DNA of 64,000 bases from CAYYIS01 sp964470965 (GTDB lineage Bacteria > JAAXHH01 > JABIQT01): the NCBI GenBank assembly GCA_964470965.1, contig CAYYIS010000001.1:1-64000 (forward strand). Reading direction: 5' to 3'. Positions within the stretch are counted from its first letter, which is position 1. Each line of letters begins with the position of its first letter. Below are positions 36,698 to 46,099 of this stretch, one piece after another. Both the position numbers and the translations under genes were made by a program. Under the pieces are notes generated by a model. It saw only the letters and a list, made by a program, of their open reading frames with translations. It was not told the origin of the DNA and searched no databases.

Positions 36698-39094
36698 ATG
36701 CGAAAACGATATATCATTGCCATACTCGGATTGTTGGCGCTCGGCGCCGGTGGCGTATTTGCCTGGCAGAAATACGGTGGCCTGGATGGGAACCGACTCA
36801 AGGATGAAATCAGTCCCTACTTGCTGCTGCACGCGCACAATCCGGTGGACTGGTATCCCTGGGGCGAGGAAGCACTTGAGCGGGCACGGCGGGAACAGAA
36901 ACCCATTTTTCTGTCGGTAGGCTACTCCACGTGCTACTGGTGTCATGTGATGGAACGCCGGGTTTTTTCCAACCCGCACATTGCCGCCATCATGAACGAG
37001 CACTTCATAAACATCAAGGTAGACCGCGAAGAAAGGCCGGACTTGGATGAGGTGTACATGACTGCCACACAGTTAATGACAGGCAGCGGCGGCTGGCCCA
37101 ATTCGGTGTTTCTGACGCCCGATCTGAAACCGTTCTATGGCGGCACATATTTTCCACCCGAGGATCTACCCGGACGTCCCGCTTTTCCGAAAGTGGCGTT
37201 CGGTATGAGCCAGACGTTTCAGAACGAACGGGCGAAAGCGGAGGAATATGCCGATCAGGTGACAAAAGCCATCCGCGCCATTCAGGCTGATGCATTCGTT
37301 CCGGACGATTCCACGAGGATCGACAGGGCCCTGGTCAACCGCGCTGTGGATCGTCTGAAGTCCCGCTACGACGTTCAAAACGGCGGATTCGGAGGGGCGC
37401 CTAAATTTCCTCAGCCCATGCAGCTCGAATTGTTGCTGTCGGACTACGAGAACACCGGCGACGTACGAATTCTTCCAATTGTGACACATACCCTGAACGC
37501 GATGGCCCGGGGGGGAATGTACGACCATGTGGGGGGAGGATTCCATCGTTATGCGACCGACGTGCGTTGGCGGATTCCACACTTCGAGAAGATGCTGTAC
37601 AGTCAGTCGGATCTGTCACGAATTTACCTCATGGCCTATCGAATAACGGGTAACGCATTCTATCTCTACGTGGCGGAAGATATCCTGGCTTTTGTTACCA
37701 GAGACATGCTGGGAGAAGACGGCGCGTTTTACTCGGCGATGGACTCCGAAACTGATACGGTCGAAGGACAGTACTATCTTTGGTCGGATGCGGAAATAAA
37801 AGAGGTCTTGGGGGATGACGCGGCGTTGTTTTTCTGGGTTTACGGTCTTACGCCTATGCCGGACGGTATAGGCGGGGTGCTGTACAAGGCCAGCGCAGTG
37901 GATTCGGCTGCGTTTGAGATCGGTATGGCACCGGACGAACTGAGAGGCCGTGTTAAGGGCATGAGCGCGCGCTTGCTGGAACACCGCGCTTCCCGGAAAA
38001 GTCCGCTTGTGGACACCAAAGTCCTGACCGCGTGGAACGGCCTTATGATCGATTCCTACGCTTATGCCTACGAGGTTACTGGCAGTGACCGGTACCGCAG
38101 GATAGCGGCACGCGCCGCCGACTTCCTGCTGACTAACCTGCGCACCGAAACGGGCGATCTAATGCGGACCTATCGGAACGGTGTCGTCAAGTATCGCGCC
38201 TATCAGGAAGACTACGCGTTTTTGATTCAGAGCCTGATAAGACTCAATGCGGTTACCGGTGAGGCGCGGTGGCAGGAGGAAGCAAGGGCGCTTACGGATC
38301 GGATGATCGAAACATTCTGGGACGATCTGAACGGCGGATTTTTCTTTACGGATGGTGAGGATTCCCTGATCGTCCGCACCAAGAATCCGTTTGACGCCGC
38401 CCAGCCGTCCGGCAACTCCGTCGGCGCTCACGTGCTGGTCGCTCTGGCACGTGCCACCGGCAGCAGGGCCTATTACGACCGGGCATTCCAGACATTCCGG
38501 GCGTTTGCGAAGGGAATCCAGGAAGAACCCGGTCGGTTCACCCATCAGATCACTGCGCTGAATACCTTCCTGAATACGAATTGGGATGATGTGTTGAACG
38601 ATCCTGCTCACGGCAGTGCTCCGGTGGGTCAGGACGCGAGGTCCCCTCTATTTCGGGACTCCCTGATGGACCTTATGTCAAATGACAATGTTGTGGTCCA
38701 TCCCACGCTTTCTCTGGCGGCTGAAAAACCAAAAAAGGGGGAGTTGTTTGATGCTGTGGTTCATATTCGGATTGACCCTGGCTGGCATATCAACGCGATG
38801 CCGGCAACAACCAAGGACCTGATCCCGACATCTGTGGTGTTCAATGCCGATGTGCCAATTGAGGTCGTCGCTATCGAATATCCAAAGGGTCGGAACAAAA
38901 GGTTAGCCTTTTCGGAACAGCCTCTTTCCATATATCAGGATGAAATCGAAATCCGGGCTACCCTCAGGATTCCGTTCGGTACCCGACTACGCTCCGGTAC
39001 CGAACTGCGAGCAATCCTTACCTATCAAACCTGTAACGACGCAGTATGCATGGCTCCAGGCGAATTGCAGCGATCGGTCCTGTTGCGCGAGTAA
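36698..39094 (+). CDS. membrane-anchored DUF255 thioredoxin / YyaL-type protein with DsbD-alpha-like C-terminus
   Basis: From ATG 36698 the product is 798 residues; TTG 36677 is an alternative start. Residues 1-22 form an uncleaved-looking hydrophobic anchor. Residues about 35-190 are the DUF255 thioredoxin domain (YLLLHAHNPVDWYPW, active-site C79-Y-W-C82, KVDREERPDLD). An alpha/alpha barrel of the SSP411/YyaL type follows (to about 620), with GGGFHRYATDVRWRIPHFEKMLY. The last 125 residues resemble the N-terminal alpha domain of DsbD: TYQTCNDAVCMAP has a Cys pair near 779 and 784. YyaL proteins usually lack an anchor and this extra domain, so it may be a periplasmic thiol-reducing system. Confidence 0.9.
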   Translation: MRKRYIIAILGLLALGAGGVFAWQKYGGLDGNRLKDEISPYLLLHAHNPVDWYPWGEEALERARREQKPIFLSVGYSTCYWCHVMERRVFSNPHIAAIMNEHFINIKVDREERPDLDEVYMTATQLMTGSGGWPNSVFLTPDLKPFYGGTYFPPEDLPGRPAFPKVAFGMSQTFQNERAKAEEYADQVTKAIRAIQADAFVPDDSTRIDRALVNRAVDRLKSRYDVQNGGFGGAPKFPQPMQLELLLSDYENTGDVRILPIVTHTLNAMARGGMYDHVGGGFHRYATDVRWRIPHFEKMLYSQSDLSRIYLMAYRITGNAFYLYVAEDILAFVTRDMLGEDGAFYSAMDSETDTVEGQYYLWSDAEIKEVLGDDAALFFWVYGLTPMPDGIGGVLYKASAVDSAAFEIGMAPDELRGRVKGMSARLLEHRASRKSPLVDTKVLTAWNGLMIDSYAYAYEVTGSDRYRRIAARAADFLLTNLRTETGDLMRTYRNGVVKYRAYQEDYAFLIQSLIRLNAVTGEARWQEEARALTDRMIETFWDDLNGGFFFTDGEDSLIVRTKNPFDAAQPSGNSVGAHVLVALARATGSRAYYDRAFQTFRAFAKGIQEEPGRFTHQITALNTFLNTNWDDVLNDPAHGSAPVGQDARSPLFRDSLMDLMSNDNVVVHPTLSLAAEKPKKGELFDAVVHIRIDPGWHINAMPATTKDLIPTSVVFNADVPIEVVAIEYPKGRNKRLAFSEQPLSIYQDEIEIRATLRIPFGTRLRSGTELRAILTYQTCNDAVCMAPGELQRSVLLRE

Positions 39095-39190
39095 ACCCTT
39101 GGAACCGGCGTGTTAATTCTGTGCCTTTCCCATACTCCTAAGCTACAAACGTATTGGGCGGTGTGTGAATCAGGAATCGCGGCTGACTCT

Positions 39191-40129
39191 TCATGCTTTG
39201 AACAACTCCATGAAATAGTGAACGGTTTGCTTCAAACCCTCCACAAGTCCATACTTCGGGTCAAACGAAAGGGCGTTTTGTGTCTCTTCGATAGAGGCTA
39301 GGCTGTGCCTGATATCACCTGGCCGCTCTTCCGCATATATCAGTTCACTGGCGCTTTCGGTTTGCAGAATGATCAGTTCAGCTAATTCTTTAATAGTAAT
39401 GGCTTCTCCCCGGGCCACGTTGTACACACCGGTCGCTAGAGGCGTCTTGGCTGCCAGAACATTGGCGAGCGCCACGTCTTTCACGAACACGAAATCCCTG
39501 GTTTGCATACCATCACCGAATACGGTCAGCGGCTCGTTCTTAAGTGCTTTGCTCACAAAAATCGGGATGGCTGCTGCGTATTGGCTGTTCGGATCCTGCC
39601 CCGGTCCGAACACATTAAAATACCGCAGAGACGCGGTACCAAGACCGTATTCCTGGTTGTACATCCGCAGATAATATTCCCCGTCTAACTTGGTGATTCC
39701 ATAAGGCGATTTGGGTACCGGGCGCATCCGCTCGTTCTTGGGTGATACCGGATTATCGCCATATACGGCTGCGGAACTACTGTACACTACTTTTTCGGCG
39801 CAGTGTTTCCGGGCGGCGTCCAGTACGTTCAATAAACCGGTCACATTAATGTCCACGCATTCATTTGGTTTTTCAATGGATTCCGGCACGGAGACCATGG
39901 CTGCCAGATGGAATACGTACCGCGCGCCTTCGATGGCAGCAAAAACAGCGTCCCGGTTGGTTATACAGCATTTGTGGAATTCCACAGAAGGAAACCGGTC
40001 CGCATTGACCTGATGCCCGGACCGCAGATTATCGACAATATGTACCGTGGCACCCTCCTCCAGCCAGTGCTGCACGATATGACCACCGATAAACCCGGCC
40101 CCGCCTGTTACGACTATTTTGTCGCTCAT
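39191..40129 (-). CDS. NAD-dependent sugar epimerase/dehydratase (UDP-glucose 4-epimerase-like)
   Basis: ATG 40129 gives 312 residues; GTG 40141 would add four. An extended short-chain dehydrogenase: NAD site VVTGGAGFIGGHIV, DNLRSGHQVN, catalytic Ser in YSSSAAVYGDNP, and the YxxxK pair in SPYGITKLDGEYY. The C-terminal half has FNVFGPGQDPNSQYAAAIPIF and VFGDGMQTRDFVFVKDVA, the substrate loop typical of UDP-sugar 4-epimerases. It would supply nucleotide sugars for glycan synthesis; glycosyltransferase-like genes lie at 52.8-56.5 kb but are not linked. Confidence 0.94.
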   Translation of the reverse strand: MSDKIVVTGGAGFIGGHIVQHWLEEGATVHIVDNLRSGHQVNADRFPSVEFHKCCITNRDAVFAAIEGARYVFHLAAMVSVPESIEKPNECVDINVTGLLNVLDAARKHCAEKVVYSSSAAVYGDNPVSPKNERMRPVPKSPYGITKLDGEYYLRMYNQEYGLGTASLRYFNVFGPGQDPNSQYAAAIPIFVSKALKNEPLTVFGDGMQTRDFVFVKDVALANVLAAKTPLATGVYNVARGEAITIKELAELIILQTESASELIYAEERPGDIRHSLASIEETQNALSFDPKYGLVEGLKQTVHYFMELFKA

Positions 40130-41683
40130 GTCTCGTGTCACTCGTTATTACTGAAATTAAGTCCTGCATTTAATAAACCGCGAGAACAGCAAGCTGCATG
40201 GCACCTTTTTTATCTCTACAAGTTTGGTGCACATGACTTCGTCAAAACGCCAATAACTTAACTCCCTGTCCACCAGAGGTCAAGGGGGATTGCACCTAGG
40301 TGATAATCAGGATTTGCACGATAAAAAACAAGCCAAGAATCGATTCATAGGAGCACCATGCGCGGTGTTCAGAACCGGAATTAACCGGCGGTCAGCCGAT
40401 TTCCGGGTAATCTTTATTTTCTTCCGTGGCTATAGTGACACTTTGTGATGCAATACACTAATTTGATAGAATCATCCTGTTTCCATTGCTTCTGCGTTCT
40501 ATGCATTACGAAATAAGTACCGGAAAAGGTGCGGGAAACAATTTTCAATTAATGGATTGAGAAGTCGTGACTTATTCGACCGGTTCGGTGTCAAATCTGA
40601 AGACTGCCGTGTCTGTTAAAAGGGTAGAACACCGACCTGTGGTACAATTGAGGATAGTCAGAAACAAGATTAAGACATGGGGTTGAATAATATCATTGAA
40701 ATCATGGGTTTTGTGAAATCGATACATCATAACCGAACACAAAAAAACAGGTTTCAGTATACCATACCTAATTTGAAAAGAGATGGATTATGCCGGTATG
40801 TTGGCTTTGAGCGGGCGATATTACATCGGGAAATTGTTATGAAAATCACCAGGGAGCGAGTCTATTTTGCGAAGGCCTTGATTTGGAATTATAGGCGCAA
40901 CAGCCGGTAATAATCAAGGTAGCTCAGAGCGACAACCTGACGCCTGTGCAGCGAAAGCGGGATAGGCGATCGAAGCCGCTCTTTCCTAAATCCCCTCAAC
41001 TGGCCCGTTCCCTATGCCCGCAAACTGGTGGTGGTCATTCTCCTCGAACGTGGCGCAGGATTCATTTCTGCAGGCGCTGAATGGGCAAAACACCTGGTCT
41101 GGGTTGGACATAAGGCGTTTGATGAATTCACGGATTTGCTACGATTACGGATGTGCCATGGTGTACCACGTGAGTCGCTTCCGGACCTGGGTAGCGCCCC
41201 CGTATCCAGTTCCCAGACACGAAGTCTCACGCGTGTTTTTTTCCTTTACATTGCCTTTTACCACTCATATGAATAGAATTTAAGACTGCTTTGATTCCGG
41301 TGTTTTACTGTAGCAAAATGAAACAATGGACCCATGAGCTGCTCCGTCTTCCCGATATTACTGAAATTTTGAGCCGGCGGACTCCAGCCGCATCAGGCGC
41401 GCACTTGGTGTAAGGCGGGGACAGAGCACTTAAACGGCAAAGTTCTGACGGGCGTTACGTATGACACTGGACACAATAAACATAGGGTGATAGTGGCCCA
41501 CCTGACGCACGATCAGAACCGGGTTGGTATCATGTGGCGATAACTGCATACTGCTGGTGTCCTGGGTGATTATCGTCTTCGTAAAGTTGTCTATTCAGAA
41601 GCCTCCAAACTCAGCCCATTGGTCCTCGGACAGTTGAAGGCATTGGAGCGGAGCCTCTGCGGTTTGAAAGGATTCATTGACGC
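40130..41683. other. 1.5-kb gap without a supported gene
   Basis: The region is AT-rich to about 40910. The best open frames are 77 codons from ATG 40677 and about 82-89 codons from 41014-41028, all on the plus strand. None has a recognisable motif or good ribosome site. It may hold a decayed gene, but I recognise no remnant. No tRNA-like fold was seen. Confidence 0.45.
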
Positions 41684-42790
41684 ATGCATGATGAAAATCC
41701 ATATCTTCTTCTGACTCCAGGACCTCTGTCCACCACGCCGACGGTCAAATCTGCGATGATGCGGGACTGGTGTACCTGGGACGACGAATACAACAGCCTC
41801 GTAGAGAGTCTCCGAAGGCGTCTGACGAAGCTGGCTACGAACCGCGATAACTATACTTCGGTGCTGATGCAGGGAAGTGGTACCTTCTGTGTGGAGTCGG
41901 TCATCGGTACCGTCGTGCCGGATTCGGGCAAATTACTGGTCCTGGTCAATGGGGCGTACGGAAGCCGTATTGCGGAGATTGCAGGACGGCTTCACATCGA
42001 CTGTGTGACACAGGACAGCGGCGAACTGGCGCCACCCGACCTGGATACACTGTATAAGACACTATCGAGCGATCCGGGAATAACCCATGTGGCGGTGGTT
42101 CACTGTGAGACTACCACCGGGATGTTGAATCCTATCCAGGAGATCGGCCGCGCAGTGAAGGACGCCGGGCGGTGTTATATCGTTGACGCTATGAGCAGCT
42201 TTGGCGGAATACCGATGGATGCCGGGGAATTAGGCGCGGATTTTCTTATCAGCAGCGCCAACAAATGTATTCAGGGCGTACCGGGATTCGGATTTGTTAT
42301 CGCCCCATGGGAAGCGATGGATACTTGCAAGGGACAGGCTCGTTCTCTTAGCCTCGACCTGTACGATCAGTGGCACGAAATGGAGACGAAGAAAGGAAAA
42401 TGGCGGTTTACTTCGCCGACGCATACCGTCCGGGCTTTCGATCAGGCCATGAGGGAACTGGAAAAAGAGGGGGGCGTGCCGGCCCGATTTGCCCGGTATT
42501 TCGAAAACCATCGGTTGCTTGTGGACGGCATGCGGGGACTAGGCTTCCAATGCTTTTTGCCTGATGAATACCAGGCCCCGATCATTACCTCGTTCCTGAA
42601 TCCGGGGCATTCCGGTTACAACTTCAGGCCATTTTACGAGTCCCTGAAAACTAGGGGATTCGTCATATATCCCGGCAAGGTAACTGTGGCCGATACCTTC
42701 CGGATCGGAAATATTGGAAATATTGAACCTGATGACATTCGACATTTAATCCAGGCGGTTTCTGAATCGATGACCTGGAAGACGGATTGA
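41684..42790 (+). CDS. phnW: 2-aminoethylphosphonate--pyruvate aminotransferase
   Basis: This PLP enzyme transfers the amino group of 2-aminoethylphosphonate to pyruvate, giving phosphonoacetaldehyde, the first step of ciliatine breakdown. The 368-residue product begins with LLLTPGPLSTTPTVKSAMM and has MRDWCTWDDEYN, the SGTFCVESVIG loop, YIVDAMSSFGG (Asp168) and SSANKCIQGVPG with PLP lysine Lys194, matching PhnW closely. No phnX hydrolase or phnA/phnY lies nearby. A DegT aminotransferase and a cysteine hydrolase follow. With the pst operon in this window it points to growth on scarce phosphorus. Confidence 0.95.
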   Translation: MHDENPYLLLTPGPLSTTPTVKSAMMRDWCTWDDEYNSLVESLRRRLTKLATNRDNYTSVLMQGSGTFCVESVIGTVVPDSGKLLVLVNGAYGSRIAEIAGRLHIDCVTQDSGELAPPDLDTLYKTLSSDPGITHVAVVHCETTTGMLNPIQEIGRAVKDAGRCYIVDAMSSFGGIPMDAGELGADFLISSANKCIQGVPGFGFVIAPWEAMDTCKGQARSLSLDLYDQWHEMETKKGKWRFTSPTHTVRAFDQAMRELEKEGGVPARFARYFENHRLLVDGMRGLGFQCFLPDEYQAPIITSFLNPGHSGYNFRPFYESLKTRGFVIYPGKVTVADTFRIGNIGNIEPDDIRHLIQAVSESMTWKTD

Positions 42791-42945
42791 TCCGGTTTAA
42801 TGGTGTCGGCTCCATTGAATTGAACTATAAATTACGTATCGTAAGGGGCGGTGAATCTGTCTTAAAGAGCTCTTTTATGAACCTTGACATCCAGTAGATT
42901 GCTTAATATATCAAGTGCAACATTTCACCTCACAGGAATAACATC

Positions 42946-44193
42946 ATGTCTCTGGAAACAAAGCGCGCCAGTTACGGGGCAGAAGCGTACGACGTTCCGG
43001 GAAGTGGGTTGCCTTCCCCATTCCCACGTACAATGGGGCCGAACTGCATGGCCTACCTCAAGGACGTGGTAGACGCCGGGTTGTCGGGAAACATGATCGG
43101 CCGGTTCGAGGTGGCGTTCGCAGAGGCTATGGGGGTCAGGCACTGTATAGCGACGCCGGGATGCACACCGGCATTGGCTATCCTGGCCGCCGCATTCGAT
43201 TTTGAACCAGGTGATGAAATCATTGTCAGCTCCATCACCGACTACGGAACCATGCAGGGACTTTTAAGCGAGCACTACATTCCGGTGTTTGCAGATACAC
43301 AGTCCGGTACTGTCAACATAAACGCGGAAACGATTGCCCCCTGCATTACGGACCGCACCAGGGCGATTCTTGTGGTTCATCTGACCGGCCTGATGTGTGA
43401 CATGGACCCGATCATGGAGCTTGCGGCCAGGCACGATCTGATCGTATATGAAGATGCCTGTCAGGCGCTGTACAGCGATTACAAAGGGCGGTATGCAGGT
43501 ACACTGGGGAAAGCCGCCGGTTTCTCGTTCGATTCTGAGAAGACGATGGGGTCGGATGTGGGGGGATGCGTGATCACCGACGACGATGTTCTGGCCGATC
43601 GTCTACGGTTCGTCGGCCAGAGCCGGGGTGGAGAGATGCGACCCCATTTTGGCCGGATTCACTCCACGCTCGGTTATGCGCAGCGTATGACGCAATCCAC
43701 CGCCGCCATTTCGTTGTCGCAGCTTGAGATCTTGCCGCCCCAGGTAGAAAAAAGGGATGCGATGATTCGCCTGATAACCGATAAACTATCACAGATACCG
43801 GGTATAACTCCGCTGCCCATTCCCGACTATCAATCCGTATATTCCTGTTGGATGGCCGGTTTCAATATCGATCGGGATGAGTTCTCCTGCGATGCGGAAA
43901 CGTTTGCCGAACAGCTTGAGGAGGCCGGTATTCCCGGTATCGGCATGGGCAAATACTACCTTATGCCTGATGCCTTGACGTTCCTTCAGGCTCAGGCCCG
44001 GGATCAGGCCTTCCCATTTTCGATGCCGCCGGCTTCCCGAAGTTACCGTTATGATGCAAACACCTGCCCCACCGCTCACACTTTCCTTGAAACCTTCATT
44101 CGCTGGTCCACTTTTTGCGAAAAATACGAACCGGAGCACTGCGAACTGGTAGCGAAGATTGTTCAGGATGTTGCAGGCAGAAACAGAAAGTGA
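42946..44193 (+). CDS. DegT/DnrJ/EryC1-family aminotransferase
   Basis: A 415-residue PLP enzyme of the sugar aminotransferase family. GDEIIVSSITDYGTMQGLL, LIVYEDACQALYSDYKGRYAGTLG (Asp170) and SFDSEKTMGSDVGGCV with PLP lysine Lys199 mark the active site. The N-terminal GPNCMAYLKDVVDAG replaces the usual sugar-family opening, and the substrate may not be a nucleotide sugar. The stop is 2 bases before the next ATG, so it is translated with the cysteine hydrolase. Enough residues are conserved for function, unlike the lysine-less homologue at 52.8 kb. Confidence 0.92.
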   Translation: MSLETKRASYGAEAYDVPGSGLPSPFPRTMGPNCMAYLKDVVDAGLSGNMIGRFEVAFAEAMGVRHCIATPGCTPALAILAAAFDFEPGDEIIVSSITDYGTMQGLLSEHYIPVFADTQSGTVNINAETIAPCITDRTRAILVVHLTGLMCDMDPIMELAARHDLIVYEDACQALYSDYKGRYAGTLGKAAGFSFDSEKTMGSDVGGCVITDDDVLADRLRFVGQSRGGEMRPHFGRIHSTLGYAQRMTQSTAAISLSQLEILPPQVEKRDAMIRLITDKLSQIPGITPLPIPDYQSVYSCWMAGFNIDRDEFSCDAETFAEQLEEAGIPGIGMGKYYLMPDALTFLQAQARDQAFPFSMPPASRSYRYDANTCPTAHTFLETFIRWSTFCEKYEPEHCELVAKIVQDVAGRNRK

Positions 44194-44195
44194 CG

Positions 44196-44966
44196 ATGCC
44201 CCGATCCAAAATCCTCCTTCCAGCCAGATACTACCGAGCCCTGCCCATCGACAGATCGGGATATGAGGCCGTCAAGCTCGAGCTTAACGGTGCACGGACG
44301 GCGTTCATCGGGATGCATTGCTGGAACATCGGTTGTCCGGATGGACCGCCCGAAGATATGGATTTTTGTGTGGGTATGGGATGGCCGCAGTCAACCAGGG
44401 AGGCCGCCCGGATAATGGCGGATTCTATCCGACCGGCAATGGACGCGGCCCGGCAGGCTGGTATACCGGTGTGCCACGTGGAATCGGACTGGATGGACAA
44501 GCAGTATCCTCATATTGCCTCCCGCCGCGACGCATCTGCCCCGGTAGGAACGTTGCAGCCGGGACACCAGGAGATGCTCGACCGTGCCCACGGAGCCGGG
44601 TATCTTACCCGTTCTCCTCTGGCAAGAATGAAACGGGCGGCTATCGTGTCGCCGATCGGGAACGAACCGCTATTTTTCTATACTGATACGTTCGATACCT
44701 ATCTCAAAGAGCACGACATCGACACGTTGATTTATGCCGGATTCGCAACCGATATGTGCATCCTGGGAGCGGAAGGCGGTGCACGCGCTATGCTGGCTCA
44801 GGGATACCGCTGCATCCTAATGCGTGACGCCACCGTTGGCGTAGAAACTCCGGAATCCTTCCCGGAACGTCTGGCGACCCGGTACGGGATTCATCTGTTT
44901 GAATGGAGCCTTGGCCACAGTACTACGTTTGCGGAGTTTATGAAGGCACTTGACATCGGTAATTAA
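44196..44966 (+). CDS. isochorismatase-like cysteine hydrolase with altered triad
   Basis: From ATG 44196 the product is 256 residues. The nucleophile region GFATDMCILGAEGGARA keeps the family cysteine (Cys188). The first catalytic position, usually Asp in the strand before MQN, aligns with GMHCWN (His41), and no lysine stands where the second triad residue is expected (the strand AIVSPIGNEPLFFYTDTF). Typical members hydrolyse amides, vinyl ethers or nicotinamide. With two of three catalytic residues changed, the reaction cannot be predicted. It is tightly coupled to the DegT aminotransferase upstream. Confidence 0.82.
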   Translation: MPRSKILLPARYYRALPIDRSGYEAVKLELNGARTAFIGMHCWNIGCPDGPPEDMDFCVGMGWPQSTREAARIMADSIRPAMDAARQAGIPVCHVESDWMDKQYPHIASRRDASAPVGTLQPGHQEMLDRAHGAGYLTRSPLARMKRAAIVSPIGNEPLFFYTDTFDTYLKEHDIDTLIYAGFATDMCILGAEGGARAMLAQGYRCILMRDATVGVETPESFPERLATRYGIHLFEWSLGHSTTFAEFMKALDIGN

Positions 44967-44985
44967 GCCAGTTTTACCAACATCG

Positions 44986-45015
44986 CGTCATCCCGGGTTT
45001 TACCCCGCGGTGACG
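44986..45015 (+). other. GC-rich stem-loop after the cysteine hydrolase gene
   Basis: CGTCA (44986-44990) pairs with TGACG (45011-45015), and inner CC, CGGG pair with CCCG, GG across two single-base bulges, leaving a small T-rich loop. No T run follows, so transcription may not stop here; it could protect the upstream mRNA end. Confidence 0.35.
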
Positions 45016-45052
45016 GCCATGAAGGATTGTTCACCCAACCGAAGGGATCCCC

Positions 45053-45877
45053 TTGTCCGACCAACTCTGGCCTGAAGATCAGATCGAACAGTACACGGCA
45101 TATCATGTCGCTACGTCGATCAACATCGACGGGCATCTCAACGAATCTGCCTGGCAGTCGGCACCCCGTTCGCCAAGGTTCCGGGATTTGATCTACGGAG
45201 AACCGGGGATCCATGATACCAGGGCGGCGGTACTCTGGGACGACACCTATCTGTATGTAGGCTACTGGATAGAAGAGCCCAATGTGCAGGCCACGCTGAC
45301 TGAGCGGGATGATCTGATTTATTTGGACAATGATGTGGAGCTGTTTATCGACGGGAAAGATTGTTACTACGAGTTTGAAATCAACGCCCTCGGGACGATA
45401 TATGAGGTGTTCTTCATCTGGGAAGAGGCATATGAGAAGGGCGGATTCAGTGGAATACCGGAGTTTAAGAGGGCCGTGAAAGGTGTAAAACCGTTTCATG
45501 GTGTCGGCTACCAGCCCCATCCGAACGGGCCGCGTATCGGATACTGGAACTGGGATTTTCCAGGTCTTAAGAGTGCTGTGTATGTGGATGGCACCCTCAA
45601 TAACTGTGAGGATCGAGACCGAGGATGGACGGTCGAACTGGCCCTGCCCTGGCAGGGCATGAAATGGCTCGCCCATGCCGAAGGACGCTCCCTGCCGCCA
45701 AAGGACGGTGACACCTGGCGCATGGACTTCTCCCGGTTCAACACGTACAAACAAGCACCGCCTTCCACGGATCCGGGCGGCTGGGCCTGGAGTCCTCACG
45801 GCGTCTGGGATTCCCATGTGCCGGAGCGGTTCACCTACGTGCATTTTTCCTCGAAGCATGTGAACGAGATCGGATAA
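45053..45877 (+). CDS. carbohydrate-binding family 9-like protein
   Basis: A 274-residue protein starting at TTG 45053 behind AAGGGA. It is one CBM9-like beta-sandwich: SINIDGHLNESAWQSAP, AAVLWDDTYLYVGYWIEEP, YLDNDVELFIDGKDCYYEFEINALGTIYE, WTVELALPW and WRMDFSRFNTYK. These are the typical order and calcium/ligand-lining acidic residues of the family. Such domains in xylanases bind glucans, but stand-alone members are of uncertain role. No signal peptide is seen. A beta-propeller gene follows on the same strand after 222 bases. Confidence 0.9.
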   Translation: MSDQLWPEDQIEQYTAYHVATSINIDGHLNESAWQSAPRSPRFRDLIYGEPGIHDTRAAVLWDDTYLYVGYWIEEPNVQATLTERDDLIYLDNDVELFIDGKDCYYEFEINALGTIYEVFFIWEEAYEKGGFSGIPEFKRAVKGVKPFHGVGYQPHPNGPRIGYWNWDFPGLKSAVYVDGTLNNCEDRDRGWTVELALPWQGMKWLAHAEGRSLPPKDGDTWRMDFSRFNTYKQAPPSTDPGGWAWSPHGVWDSHVPERFTYVHFSSKHVNEIG

Positions 45878-46099
45878 CGCCTTTCATATCATCAGAAAAA
45901 TCTGTGTCTTATCAGGATCTGTTCATCCTGTTCGAACAGGGTCAGTTGACTATTCGGTTAATTAAACAGAGAGACCAGGTCTCATTTAATTCAGACGCCA
46001 TTTTGTTCCAAGACAGGTTAACCGGATTCAATCGCGCCGCCGGAGGCTGGTTTACAGGAATACCGGCGGCAAAGCGATAAAAGAGTTCTAGGTGGACGG

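Noticed and set aside
40677..40910. 77-codon open frame as a gene
   Set aside because: It is AT-rich, lacks a good ribosome site, and shows no recognisable motif.
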